This document shows, piece after piece, positions 1 to 14,800 of a DNA stretch of 64,000 nucleotides; within the stretch, counting starts at the first letter, position 1; each line of letters starts with the position of its first letter. The stretch covers positions 19,049,558-19,113,557 of the forward strand of contig NC_066587.1 in assembly GCF_905475345.1 (NCBI RefSeq), in the 5' to 3' direction. The DNA comes from Vespula vulgaris. Taxonomy: Eukaryota; Arthropoda; Insecta; Hymenoptera; Vespidae. A model generated the notes under the pieces. It searched no databases and had not been told where the DNA came from. It saw only the letters and a program-made list of their open reading frames with translations. Both the position numbers and the translations under genes were made by a program.

Positions 1-508
1 CGTTTCTTCGTTACGCGCGATGTAAAACTTCGCCAACTTTGTTAAACTTTTAAAAATTACGTTCTAAAATTCCATCCGAAAGGAAAAATTCTCATTCCGA
101 GATAAGATGGAATTGAAACGCCACCGCCAAGAGTAAGAAGGAGCGAATTGAAAATTTAACAATAGAGATATTACCTATTTACTTTTTCTACTTTTCAGAA
201 ACATTTAGAGCGAACTTTTTCGTAAGAAGCGGATCCGTCGATTTCCTCGAAAGTTAACGTACGCGGATAAACGCGGATACGCGAGAAAAGTATCGAAGCG
301 TTCGATTGTCTTGCCCGTTGATCGATGATTCGATCGCTTTTTCGCTTTGATAAGTATAATACTCGAGGCGATAGAAATATCGATGTATCAAAAGGTATCG
401 ATCGCTTCTCTCTTGAGAAAGGCTCGCTCTTATGGCGACTTAGAAGACGATACGTTCCAGTCGGTGCGATGGAAAAGAGCAAAGGAGTAGAATTAAAAAA
501 ATACCTAC

Positions 509-712
509 CTAAGGATCACGACGATGCCGTCGAAGACGTTGAAGCCGTTGCTGATATAGCCGAACGGACCTTCGGCTATTACCTTGAGTAGCATCTCGAC
601 GGCGAAGATGGCAGAGAAGACGATGTTGCTTATCTCGACGAGCACAGTCAATTGCTCCGGCTACAAATCGGTGAAAGCAGAGTGGTGGAGAGGGACGAAA
701 AACTCCAATGAG

Positions 713-764
<52 letters not shown>

Positions 765-3346
765 CGTAGGAGTAAGTAGGTATTGTAGTATAAAACTTGA
801 AAATCGAAGCGATTATCAAGAAAAGATCTGCCGCTTAGGTGGTAAATACTAGACGCGCCGCGCAGGCATTCGCTGAAAAGCTATTGGGAATAAAAGGCTC
901 CGAGACGAGGAAGATGCTATTACCGATCCGAAACGATTATTACCCGCATTTTCCGACGGGATAATCTCGTCTTTACCGTTTTATTAGCTTTCGGGATATT
1001 TTCCAGCGAGCAGTTACCGTTCAGCCACGATCAAAAACGCGTAATGCGCGACGAGGAGAAGGCGATCGCTGACCGGATTACGTCGTCGTACCTAAATAAC
1101 GAAACAAAAAATTCTCCTTCCCTCGAACGGGGCGCGTCGCGGCTGGCGATTAAAGCGTAGAACGTTTCCAAATTAATCATCGATGCGGCGAGGCGCGGCA
1201 GCCGCCGTAAAGTGAATCCAATCGCTCCGTAATTACTTCTATGTAATTACGTGCACACGGTCGTTTCTCTGTGCGAGTCCAGAACGAACGATCGTAAAGG
1301 AAAATAGAATTCGAAGTTTTCTTGGAAAAGTTCGAGCAAGCTTTTATTTAGAAACAAGCGATTAGGAAACTCGATCGTGATTACGATAATGTCCGTAGAA
1401 ACGAAGAACCGATATGTTCGTAGATCGAAGAAACGAAGGAAGAATAAATCTACGCGATAAATTGGAAAAAAAAAAGCGTAGACGCACCTGATTGTGGTAC
1501 TCGATACCCATGCTCAGTGTGTTTATGAGAATCGCCAAGAGTATACCCTGTTGAAAATACTTGTGTTCGACGAGCTTCTTGATCCAACGTCTTATGCAAC
1601 GTAATCCGCAGATGCAACGATTTCCGATAGTCCTGAAGAACCTTCGAGTTCTCGAGGACCTTCGCCATCTTTCGCCGTTCTCCGGCCACTGATCGAGCCC
1701 GCTTTGCGCGTCGCAGCAACACGAACAATTTTCCAAATCGGAAGACAACCATTGTGCACGATCCTCCAAAATAATGTGCCGTTCGGTGATACCTGTTCGA
1801 TCAAGACAGATTCACTTTCGTGTTCTTCCTCGCGGCCACCGCCGTGGTATCCGACGTTTCTTCCCACGCGGTAGAAAATTTCGATTATCCGAACTAATTA
1901 AGCGCTTCGTAATTTCCAAACTCTCCGACTCCATTGGCAAAGATACTTCTCTTACCTTTCGTAAGGGAATTTAAAAAAGAGTCGAGCGCCAATTGACCGG
2001 TTGGCAAGGCAGCGCTGAGAGCTCCGCTGAGCGCCAGTAATTCTTGACACGTCATTGCTTCGTTCGTACCCAATTCCACTTGCATCTGGGACAAATGGAA
2101 AGGACGCAACGTTGATAGGAGATCGAGCCAATTGGAAAAGAGATACGACGAACTTTGACTCTACTACGAAGCACGACTGAGATGAATCTAACGCTACATG
2201 ATCGTCGATCGAAGAAGGTAAATAAGAGAGAAGAAGGAAGTAATGTTCCTATTTGATAAAAAAAGAAAAAGAAAGAAAAGAAAAGGAAAAGGTACAACTC
2301 TAAAGTAAAGTATTCTACGTATAATTGGTACGGAAAATGAAGAGAGAATACCTGTGCACGGTCGGACAGCGGGCTAGACCAAACATTGCCGTCACCGGTT
2401 TGCGTCATTTTTTCACTCGAACAAACGTTACGCTCAGTAGGAGCGACCGTGGGACCAGATTGCACCGTGTTCCCAACGCTATTGCTACCGTGTAGCAAGA
2501 CCACGTCGCTGAACATAACGCTGCTCCTTCGTCGGTAGTGAGTACACGGTGGGCTCAGCAACGCGTTATTCGTCTAATTCGCGTGAGAAATAGACCAAAT
2601 GAATCCTTGACACCTTCTCCTTGCTCCCCATTCCAAGTCATTCTTTCGTCGTCAAAGTTCGAGTACTCGGTTTACATGATTCTTAGAAATCTCCCCTTGA
2701 TCCTTGCGCCGTCTCAAAGTTTTAAGTCAATGAGCGGCATTAAATATGTAAAGAAAACTCGGCAAGTCTCTCTCGCCGAAAGTTTCGAGAAACGTCTCGA
2801 GTTCATTAAAAATGCTTTAATTACATCAAACTATATGGACTGGAATCATGGAAACGTCTTTTCTTCGCTTTGAATTTCATAGAAACGCGTAAGAGAATGA
2901 TTAAAGCTATAGAGACGAGCAATCTCGAAGAAATTCCGACAAAGCACTGCTTCCAAAATAGGGACTAGTAAAAACTTTCCGAAGAGATGTTCGAAGCTAC
3001 GTTAATCTACCAAAGAGATAAAACTAAATGAAAAGATAAAAATAAAAGGTATATCGAGGTGATGGGGGTAAAAGGTGTAACAACAAGGATCGGTACTCAC
3101 GTCTGTCGCGTTGGAAATGATATTGTCGCTGCCGTTACAGGAGACGGAGGCGGCGCGATATAATCCCGGCCGATTGTACGAATTGCTCGACATTTCAGCC
3201 TCGGAAACTTCAGGACTCGCGCGTGGAGCGATACCCGTGTTTCCGTTGCCAGCGCCGTTACTGGAAACGCCAGTGGTAATTCCAGCCTGCGAGGCCGGCC
3301 CATTCGTTGCAAACTCTCCGACGCTACCGCAGATCCCGGATGATTG

Positions 3347-3397
<51 letters not shown>

Positions 3398-6300
3398 TTC
3401 CGCGTATTCTAACGCTGCCAATAGTCTGGGGCACCTTCCGTGATGAATTTTTCTCTCTGAAAATTGCCGGAGAACAAACGAGGTCGCTCAATGCTCGTCT
3501 ATCGCGATCAAAGGAGAGAAATAGAGAGAGCGAGCGAGAAAGAGTTTTTACCCCGATGAAAACTATCGGAAATCATTGGCACAGCTCGAAGACGAATTTA
3601 ACGATTATTTGAAATTACGAAAAATTAAAAAAAAAAGCGAGAAAGGGAAGCTTTGGTTAAGCGAATCTCCCTGAATAAAAGAGCGTAAGCCGGCCTAATT
3701 AAAGCATCCTTGAAAAGTAGCTAGGCGCTTTAAAGCTACTGCTTAACGCTTAATAATTCTAACGACGTACAATCCCAGGCCGATTTTATTATTCGAAACA
3801 TTTATACAAGCCTACCCACGTATCCGATTTATACTTTCGTACGATTCGATATAAATTCAAATAAGCGAGCATTTCGAAACCGCATAATCGGATTATCGCG
3901 TATTTTCCCTTTCTTTTCGACAAAAAAAAAAAAAAAAAGGAAAAAGAACGACGGTTTACTTTTTCTTTTCCTTTAATACGAATCTGTCCGAAACGTCGCG
4001 ATCGTAAGTGCACCATGCGTACCTAGTGGATATAACGCAAATGTTCTCCAATGAAAGAGAGAGGGAGAGAGAGAGACAATAGGGTAAGCGATCGATAAGA
4101 AACACTCACCACCGGCTGCTGCTCTGTTCGAGCCTGCTCCGCTGGGAGCCGACCGGAACGGCTGACCTTGTTGTTGTTCCTTAAGCAAATTTTGCTCGCG
4201 TTTCTGCTGCCTTCTGTACTTCCATAATCTGTACCTCTTCATCAGTCTTCTTTTACCTCTTCTCCAAAGATGAGCTATGTATCTGATACCGCGAGAAGAA
4301 TATTTTTCTTATTCAAATCCCTCGAGCACGAGACGTAATCAACGCGGATGAACATTAATGAAGATTTCCATTATGATACGTGACTCTAGCGAAAATTCGA
4401 AAAATAGGAAGAACTCGGAATAAAATAGTCACGGGCAGATTACGACGAATCATTCTCCAACTTTCGGAGATAATCGATTAAATAATAAAGAATATCTAAA
4501 GCAGGTCACCTAAACCGCCAGTAGTTTTGAGAACGAAACAAAATGAACTTTTTTATCTCGTGCACGTTTCGTAAATCGAGCGAAAATAAAAGTGCTTTAA
4601 TGAAATCATTCGATCGTACATACGTTAGTAAAAAAAAAAAGATCGGTCGGGTGACCCTTTTTTACGAGTCGTCGCTCATTCTTTTACAAATGTTTTGAAC
4701 GTTCGTACGGAAGGAGGATGTTAAACCTACGTATGTTGACGTAGCGCTTACTTGACAATTTCGGCGTAACAGGTAGTTGGTTCGGATGTATTCGTAGACG
4801 AAGCCAGAGTCGAAGTCGAATGAAACCGAGCGCGCTCTAATCTCATTCTTTCCATCTCCCGTTTCTTCGTCTCGGAAAATTGCGTCGCTATCACGACCAG
4901 GCAAAGATTGATCATAAAAAAGGAGCCGATCTACGAGAATTAGAAAGTGATTTTAACGATGAATCGACCATCGCTGTACGAACGTACATAGATAGATATA
5001 AGACGATGCGCGAGAGTAAATAAACGAAAAAGAGAAACGAAAAAAAACAAAAGCAGGAGAAAAGGAATAAGGGAGGAAAAGAAAAGCGGCGTTAAACGAA
5101 GATGTACTTACGACGATCAAGAGGACAAAATATATCCAATCCCAAAAAGAATGAGCATCCTGCACGTAGTACATTATATCCGTCCATCCTTCCAGACTGA
5201 TCACCTGCGAGAGGCTCTGTTCGTTATCATCTATCGAACCGTTTATCGTTCGTTCGATAGCTCGCGACTAACGCTTATCGAACGATCGCGATCAACGATC
5301 ATTTTGATGTATTTCTACGTTATACTTTTTGTTCTCTGTGCGGTCGTATCGCGACGACGATAATCTTTACCAATAGTACAAAATTTATAAGAATTAACGC
5401 TAGACGTTAGGAACGGATCGATATTGCGAGCGAACCCGTACGATATTCGTTAGATTAAAATGAATGATGTCACTCACGAGAAATATGGCTACCCAGGCCA
5501 AGCCGATATTATCGAACGAAATTGTGCCTTGAAAAGGATTATTGCCCTGACCCTTGCACTCGGTATAATAGTAATTCCAGTTAACGCAGGTGTCGTTGCT
5601 GATAAACGTCGTATTGTTGTTCGGTAAAGCTGTACTATTGCACACCAGATTTCCTGAAAATTAATACGATAGTTCTAACGATGCGTAAACGACGTGTCCA
5701 GCATCGATCTGCATATCTGCACGCCGACGATGAGGAATATAAATTGCTTTCGAAGTGGCGATCGCGAGATTGGCCATTTCGACGGGACGAGAAAAAAGAG
5801 ATCTATTTAAAAAAAAAAAAAAAAAAAGAAAGAAAGAAAGAAAAAAAAAGGAAGAGAATAGCAAAAAATTGAAAAAAGAAAAAAAAGGAAAAATGAAAAT
5901 GAAAAAAGCCGTCTCAATTCCGAGAGGAAAATTTGATTCGTTCGTTCTCGGGATCGGCCACGGAATAAAAGATTTTCCTCTCGTAAACGAAACAACGATT
6001 AAACGATTTAATGACGTTCGAAACAAGATATATCGAATTCATTCGAAACGAAAAGTTTTGATTCTAATTCCACGATCGTGTATAGCTATACGCATGGAGA
6101 TAGTGGGAAACGGCACGAAAATGTGCCGAGGAAAATACTTGCCAAACTTTAGCGGCGGCAAGTTGCTGCAAGAGTGCATACCGCTGTCGTCGGGACGCGA
6201 ACAAATGTAGTCCTGACCCTGATACTCGAAGTACTTCTCCAGGTCGCTGGAAAATCAAGGAGGATCGGAATTAAATCGATCGACTTTCAGCCACGCTCTC

Positions 6301-6598
6301 TCGCTCGTACAAAATACGTACGTACAATAGGTAAGTACATACATGTGTGTCTCTTCGAATCTAAAGGCTTGCGTGTGCAACTTATGCTTTATGCACGGAC
6401 TAATGCACGGATGCACTTTCGTTGCATGCTTCGTTTATGCGTCACAATTACACCCTGTCATTTATGCGTATAATTGTGTAAGGGTGGCCCGATATACATG
6501 TATCCTCCTTTTTATTTACCTCCATGTATACATACGCATCGAACGGACTCTTGTGCCTGTCTGCCGATGCATATGTGTGTGTATGCGTGTGTGTGTAG

Positions 6599-6635
<37 letters not shown>

Positions 6636-8830
6636 TGCGCGCGTACTTATGTAAGTAGAATATTTTTATATAGCGATATATACATATACATACATAGCAT
6701 ACAGCGACGTATACGTATATGTACGCACGCGCTCACGTGCAAGTACATACCTGTGTACAACGACATAGACGAGTCAGTAGCGAAGAGTTTAAGCCAAATG
6801 CATGTGTCGACACGAGACAGAGTGCACGCGAGAACAGGTGGCGACGTTGAACGGAAGAAATCAAGAGAGATGCGAGAGAAGAGAAACATAAAACAACGAA
6901 GAAAAGAAAACGAAGAAAATAGCGTCGATAGGATTCGAGCGTTATCGCGAAAGTGCAAGAAGCGTTCTTCTCGCTCCGTTTTTACAGCTCGTGTTACGTC
7001 TTTAAGCGTGAATTTCTAGCTAGTGATGTACGCGCCTCTCTTTCTCTCCTACTTATACGTAAACGTATTATATGTAAACGATATTTTCTCGTGGAATCAA
7101 TTTCAAAATAAGATCAGATAACGTACGTTTTCGAGAAAGTAAAATGTGTGTTAGCGGCAGAGAGAGAACGAGAGAGAAAGAGAGAGAGAGAGAAAGAGAG
7201 GCACGTAGAGTCTTTTAATCTAATTTAACATTTCCGAACTTGCATTATGCATCGTGTGCCAACTAGCACATTTTATTAGTGCGGCACGGTCAATTAATAA
7301 TCTCTTAGGGTGAAACCATATCGTGTCATTTTAACGTTGCGTAGGTCGATTAATCATAATCGTTTTAACCTTTTCCATCTTCCATTTCTTTCTTACGTCC
7401 CTTCTTTATCTTCCGTAGCAAAACGATAATGAATACCCAAATAGCACCATTACGTTCTATGAGTATTCTCAATACTTTCCAAGGATATTTCGATATTCCA
7501 AAAATACATCGATGAAACAGATAAATGGCATACTCGAGTACCTCGAAGCGCAAAATAGATAATATTCGCTCTAAGCTACATTTATATAAAGATGAAAAAA
7601 GCGGTTACGTCTCAGGGACAGGAAGTTTGCAAACGCGTGTTCATTAAAACTTTTTCCTAGTTTGAAACTTTGAAATTATACCTTTGTATACGTGACGTCG
7701 TTTTCAAAAGACTTAACATATTATAAGACTAATTGTATTATAAATTTCTCTCGTTAAAACAAACGGCTATAAACCTAGAAAACAATTTAGCCAATTTGTT
7801 TATTTCTCTGATATTTGTTGATCTAAGACTCGATCGTGTTTATCGATAGAATAAAACTATAAAGACCGAGAGGAGACGCGAGAGAAAGAAAACTCGTGAA
7901 AACGTGTTTGAATTTCAATTCCACGAACTCGTATCAATAATTAGAGAACCCAATAAAATCCAATGAGAGAAAGTACACGCGACGTGTGAAAACGCGCGAG
8001 AGCGAGCAAGAACTAAACGAATTTAATTAATTATAAAGGAAACGAACGATATCAGCATAGCCGGTTTCGTTAGCGACTTGAACCGAGAATTTCGAATAGA
8101 TTACGAATTTCCTATAAAACTAATCGATCGTGGTAAGAATATTCCGAGAGAATAACGTTTGAAATAAAATATGCGTACGATAACGTAACCTGCTATCTGG
8201 GTAATGAATATTATATTTCGATAAAAACGATTTAAGCCACTTGAAAAGTGAACTTTGCGCGCGAGCCGTCGTAAAGTATGCAAATACCTTTGGTCAGAAT
8301 CTTGAGAATTCTCATGGTAATTTCTATCTCGCGCGGTCGTCGAGTGCGATTAAATTCCATGGAAAGATAGTTTCTCGTCGCAATCGAGATAATGCGAGGT
8401 AACAGTAGACTTATCGTGCCGCTATCGTCGTCTAATAACGTCTAAATTCATTCTATCGTTGTCGCATGCAGGTCTGGTGATAATACTTTTATACACGCAC
8501 ACACTCTCGCATCTTTACAAGGTATATCTACCCGTCGCGTTAATCCGCTTTTTCTTCTCATCGTTTTACAGGCATCTTATCTCTCGGTCATGAAAAATTC
8601 ACTGACATCTTTGGCCCGTTTCGTTTATCAACCCCCTCGCGTTTTGATAACCGACCCTCTTATCCATCCTTTGCTTCTTGGGACTAAGTAAACAAATAAT
8701 AACGGTCCTTGAAGGGTAAGGAAACGTATGCGTCCATTCTCCTTGCGATCGCGGACGTGGCTAATGAAACTGTTGAAAAGGGAAAGAAGGGAAGAATGAA
8801 GAGTAGAGAGAGGGCGAGAGCGAGAGCGAG

Positions 8831-8896
<66 letters not shown>

Positions 8897-11800
8897 ACGA
8901 AGACGAAACGAATTGGAACAGTCTCAAAGGCAGACTCGTTAAGAATAATTGGAGTGCGAAGGGATTCGAATTCAAAGTTGCGTACATGCCATCCCGCGAA
9001 AGCCCTTCAAGTTAAAGAGAGCAAAAGGGTGTCCTCCAGCGAAGCGACTTAACCGCACAGCATCGCATTCTACTCCGGCGATAGCGCGCGTTTGCTCTTG
9101 TATTCGAGTATCTCGGCTGGCGCGTTGCGCAACCCAGATGCACGAATACGCGTAGCGCGCCAGTGTTGGAGAAAAAGAAAAGCTTTTCCTTCGAATTTCT
9201 TCAGCGTTGAAGAAAAAGGGAGAAAGAGAAGAAGAGAACGACGCGACGCTCGCGGTCAGATGTCGATAAACGTTCGAAAATAGCCGTTCGAAATAGCGGT
9301 AAGCATCGATAAATTCGCGTTGGCTCGATGGAACGGATAGGAAACGTTCCGCTTTCGCGTTCCATCGCCGAGTTTTCATTAGCGCTCGCTCTCGAAGCCT
9401 TACAAATTTCGCGCTCCGATTCTATTCGCTAGACTATCGAACGATACAAGGAAACGTCGATCTTTACGTTTCTAGTTCCAAGATGGCTTAGCGTTTCAAA
9501 CGAAACTGACATTGACGGTTCGGTTCGGTTCTGGTCGATCCACTAACTTTCATTCGAAAAAGACGATGGAAGCTAATGGAAGCGTTTATTTTTCCCGGCG
9601 GCCTTTCTTTCGTTTCGGCTGCTTTCCGTGATCACAAATCCGGTTAATACGTGTTTCGTTATTTTTAGTAAGCTATTATAAGACGGTACTGCTCGCGATA
9701 ATTTGTAGGAAGGAACTATAACGTATAGGTATACGCGTACGTATGCGTGCTTTTAACCGAGAGGGGAAAAGGTCAGAAGAAAGGAAAAACTTGGGGATTT
9801 TTTCTCGCCCACGAGATAAGCGTCGTTCGTCCTTTAATCGATCAACCGAAGATCGGAAAGATCACCTTTCAAGACGACGTTCTTCCTGTGAAATCGCTAC
9901 GCCATATAGCCTGTTGCTTCGAAAGGTCTCCTAGTCACGGGAGAGTGCTACCTACGAGTAGTTAAATATCTTTGAGCACGCTTACCGAGCAGTACCGTCT
10001 CAAGGAAAGCCGCCAAGGTTTCCTGCTCCGTTTACTTTCGACGTAAAACTCCTCGTCGTCGAACTTGTCATCGACTCTAATCGCTTCGACTACGCTCTCT
10101 CCCTCTCTCTCTCTCTCCTCCTGTCTTCTCTCGCACCGATTGAAAATAGTATATGTTGATGATTATTGCAACACAGTCAAAGGAAATGTACTATTTTTCG
10201 ATGACTTTTTTTCCTTCGAGCCTCCTTCAGAAATATCTGAAATCTGCACGGCATAATCGTCAAGCTCCTTCCTTCGGTTCTTCCGAACCCATGCAGTCCA
10301 TATTTTCGTCCTCGTTCTGTCATCTCGTTAAATCCTTAATGACCTTTGACGACGATCGAATCTCGAAATAAGAGATCGGAAAATACGACTTCGACGTTGA
10401 AATTAATCCGCCATTACGAACGGAATCCCGAATCTCTCGAACGTGACTGCGCGTATTAATACAAGAGAAAGAGAAAAGGAAAAGAAAAAAGCATTCGAAA
10501 TTAACGAGAATATCGTCTGTGTGATCGTCCGATAGTCAGCACGACGAAGAACGGAGTTAACGACCCGTCCTTATTCTACATTTTAATACTCGAGCATAAA
10601 CGAGAGCGCAAAACGACCATGTAAACGAAAAGTAAGTCTAGACGATCTTGCGATAGGGAGTAGAAAATGACTCGAGATCGATACGAAGTCGGTAGAAAAA
10701 GATTATCCCAATCAAGAAGAGAACACGCATAAAAGATGAAAGAAGATAGTTACATCGATCAGATTGAGAAAGGGGATGCACAGAGAAACAAACAATGCAT
10801 TGAGTCCTATTAATATATGTATACATGTATGTATGTATAAATAGATCAATCGGAGACGTACAAAGAAAAGAGGTGACAGACACGGCGTACAAGAATGTGT
10901 GTGTGTGTGTGTGTTTGTGTGTGTCACACAAAATTATCCAACGAACGTTCGTAGCTGAAATATCTTTCTTATTATCGCAAATAGGAAGAGAACATAAAGT
11001 TGCATAATACGAGGGACAAAGTATGCGATGAGCATCAAACGTTCCTTTAGATCTTCAAAGATCAAGAAAAATATTTCATGGAAAGTATAGATATAGATAT
11101 AGATATAGATATAGATATAGATATAGATATAGATATAGATATAGATATAGATATAGATATAGATATAGATGTAGATATAGATGTAGATATAGATGAGATA
11201 TAGATATAGATACAGATGTAGATATAGATATAGATATATAAATCGAGAGAAAAGAAGTAGAACACATCGACTCGTGCATCGAAAAACCTGTCGGAGGCAT
11301 TCGTCGTATCGACTCGGCGATCGAAAGGAGAGAATTGAAAGCACGAAAGAGACGATCCGTTTTTTTTTATTTCTTTCCAAATGGACAAGAGCGACGATCG
11401 ATTCACGAACGAATCCGCTCAGAATCTCATCCTTTCTTCCTACGAACGTCAGAGATCGTAATCCGCGTGCCGTGTTATTACGTAGAACCGTACCGTAAAG
11501 AAGCGATACGCGTCTCGTCCTAACTCGACCATTCGTCGAACGACGACGAGTATGTTAGGTCAAGGATCGACTTAAGGAAAAAATACTATTTTTACTTTAA
11601 AATCTCTCGCGCGACGATCGTTCGAATGAATATTATTCGATCTATGGCATAGTGACGTTAATCACCTAGTTTCTCCGTTTCGCTGCTTAGTTTTTGAAAA
11701 AAGAATTTGATAAAAACTGGAAAAAATTGTATAAAAATCGGACGTTTCTTACGTCGACGTACTCTTTTACGTCGCGCGAATCAACGAAATTCACGTGGCG

Positions 11801-14800
11801 TTATACAACGATCCAAACTCTCCTAATCACTTTTGCCATGCGTAAAATCTTCGTTTATATCTATCTAGTTTCGAACAGAGAGGTAGGATCGAAACAAATA
11901 GCTCGAACGATAATCGAGAAAATATTGCTCCGTTGTTTTCAACACGAGCGTAGAGTCGTCATTCGACCTCGATATACATATATGTACATTTATAGACGTT
12001 AGACGTCTTGATACGGCATATCTGTCCGCTCGACGTTCGAAAATTCGAAAATTCGAATATATTTAGCGAACGACGCACGAACCAGAATCGGGTACTCTAC
12101 CCGTTGTCCGTTGTCAGGCAGCATGCTTGATTAACACACTACAGTCATAGCCGCAAACGCTCTTGCGAAGAAACAAATAGGTGTGTATAATATATATCTG
12201 TGTGTGTATGTGTGTATGTGTATATATACATATATATATACTCGCTTCATCTATCTATATACTATGTATATATAGTTGCTTCTATCGTACAATTATTTAC
12301 ATATGGATGCACGTGTATGTATATCCGACGATATATTTATGTAGTATAATTAACATAAGTTAATATATATATATATGTGTGTATGTGTGTGTGTGTGTGC
12401 GCGCGCGCGCGTGTATGCGTTTATTTGTGTGTATGTGTATGTACAGCACATTGTTCTCTACTAGAGCTTACTAAATGCGTGATCGAACCGAGTACTCGTC
12501 CGAGAGTAACCTGCAACAGCGAAACAACAGCCTGTCACTGCTCCCCAAGTGTTACATACTTATTATATTTCTACGTTTTTTTAGCTTTCTAGTTACGAAA
12601 GAAGTAAAGGAAACGAAAAATAGTAGAGAGGGTGGTCGGGTTGAAAGGTGCCGAAAACAGATCGTATCTTTTTCTCTCTAAATCGATAACGTTGAGACAT
12701 TTTTCGTCTCGCTAATAAAAAAATATATACTTGCACGTTATTATTATTATATTTGGAGCTTGCTCGAAATTGTTTTTTTTTTTTTACTTGGTCGATATCG
12801 ATGAGTTTTTGTGCGCGCGCAAGAATACGAAACGCGAGCACACACTTGCATAACACGCTAGGTTGAATTTTGCACGACCTTGGATTTAATGAACTCCGCG
12901 TGCATTTTTTTCCTTCTTCCTCCCTCCTGCGGCTCGCATTGAGTGCGGCTTTCCAGACACCGCTTAGTGCTCGTTAGAATAGAAACTATGAAAATACGTA
13001 GATGGTTTTATATCGCGGAATTGTTGCGTTCGTTAATTTATCGCGCGACGTTACCTTTTCCACGCTTGGATATAAACGAATCTGCTCTTGCGTATCAAGT
13101 TTGATCCCACTATCGTAATAAATAAATCGACTCGAATGGAGAAAGAGGGAAGAAGAGTTTATATATATATATATGTCTGTGTATGTGCGTGTGTGTATCG
13201 CATACGTGTCGGGACACATACGTACGTAGGACGCCTTCCGGCACTACCGTGAGAAAAACCGAAGAGACGAAACGCGTTCGTACGAAGAAACTTGCAAGAT
13301 AGAGACTCGGAGAGAAGAAAAAATGGGCGTAGAGTAGCTTAGCGAGAGATATACGCCGCGAAAGTCTCGACAAGCGACAGCTTTGCGACTAACTCGAGCC
13401 TTTCCCTCATGCACTTTAGTTTGCTGTAAATGCGCAATATTTAACGTAGTATTAATGTATCGTATGTAGGTATATGCAAGTATATCTGAGGGGTGAACCG
13501 CAAACGCGAACGCTCGCAAGGTTCTCTCTTCTCGACGGGCTTTGAAATTTCTTCTCTTCTCCTAGCATAATTTACTCGATCCAGAAGCTAGCGATAAATC
13601 TTAAAAGACTTTCGTTCTTTTAATCGCCTTTTTCGGAAATCGCAACAATTCGAAAAGTCGCTTTATACGGTTCATCCTGTATTTGAGGAGTGGGTTGAAA
13701 AATATCGTCGGTCGTTACCTTCTCTCTCGCACGACTTTGGAAATCGTATTCGTTCGTTCGTCAAAAATCATCCTGTCGTACCTATGTAAGTAACGATCAC
13801 AAACTGGCAAGCATCAATTGCGAAGCGTAAAGGAAGCAAGTTAGTTTACTGCAAAAGGAGAGATCGACGAGCCGTCGTATGCGAGGCAAAGAAAATATTT
13901 CATCCAATAGAGTGATGCGAATCGTTGAAATGTATAGAACGTAGAGAACGTTTTACGCCTCGATACGCGAAGTTCTACGCGTGCATGCTTAAATATGTAT
14001 ATATATAGATATAAGTATATAATAGAAGTATGTATGTAGGCGGATATAGAGGTATAATAGTATAAAGACTCTCGAGTGCATGCGAACGGATTGAAACAAG
14101 TGGCAGTAAGTGTGTAATAAGATGTATTATAAACCGAACTTGGTACGGACGAATTTCTGTCGCGAGGAAAGCAAATTGTCATTTTCATGAAAAACAAGAT
14201 ATACGCGCGACTACTCGTGAGCATAGTCGCGAAGAGAGTAGCGTCTGTGAAAATGACGAGTAGAAGAACCAAGGAGGAAATCGCTGGTCTTGATTAGGGT
14301 AGGCGATATCGCATCGCGGTTAATCGAGACAAACCAAATTTCGATATCGGAAGGGACGAAACGAAAAAATTTGATAAAAATACGATCGACGATAACCTCG
14401 ACGCGAAGAAGGACTCGAAAAGTTAAAGCGTCGAGAGAGGTACGTTAATTCGCGGGAAGAAAAAAATAACGAGTCGCGTAGTCGCGGGAAAATATTCGTC
14501 GAAATTCCGTTGAGGTTTTAACGAAATCGTTAAATTTTGATCAACGTGGTCGATAGCGTTGATCGACCGTTCTCTCTATCGTCGAGGAATTTTTGCTCGT
14601 TGGTAATATCATCGAAGGAATATCGAACGTTCGCCCTAGCCAAGCGGGTCGCTTCTTATTGTTTTCGGGCTCGAAAATGCTGAAAGAGGGAAGGAACAAA
14701 GACGAGAGATAATTATTCCCTAGTTCGTTGGTCGCGCGTCGCGTCTAACGAAGCTGCCCGATCGGATCTCCAAAGTCATTTCATTAGAGAGATATATCGC

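Noticed and set aside
3111..3443. Plus-strand open frame with poly-Cys/poly-Ala over the CTG run
   Set aside because: Antisense shadow of the polyQ exon of the calcium channel, whose frame is supported by splice phases.
8628..8987. Ser-Leu / Arg-Glu repeat open frames on both strands
   Set aside because: Artefact of the GA microsatellite at 8818-8893.
10934..11406. Minus-strand open frames rich in Tyr-Ile and Ser-Ile over the ATAGAT array
   Set aside because: Pure repeat translation, placed inside a calcium channel intron.
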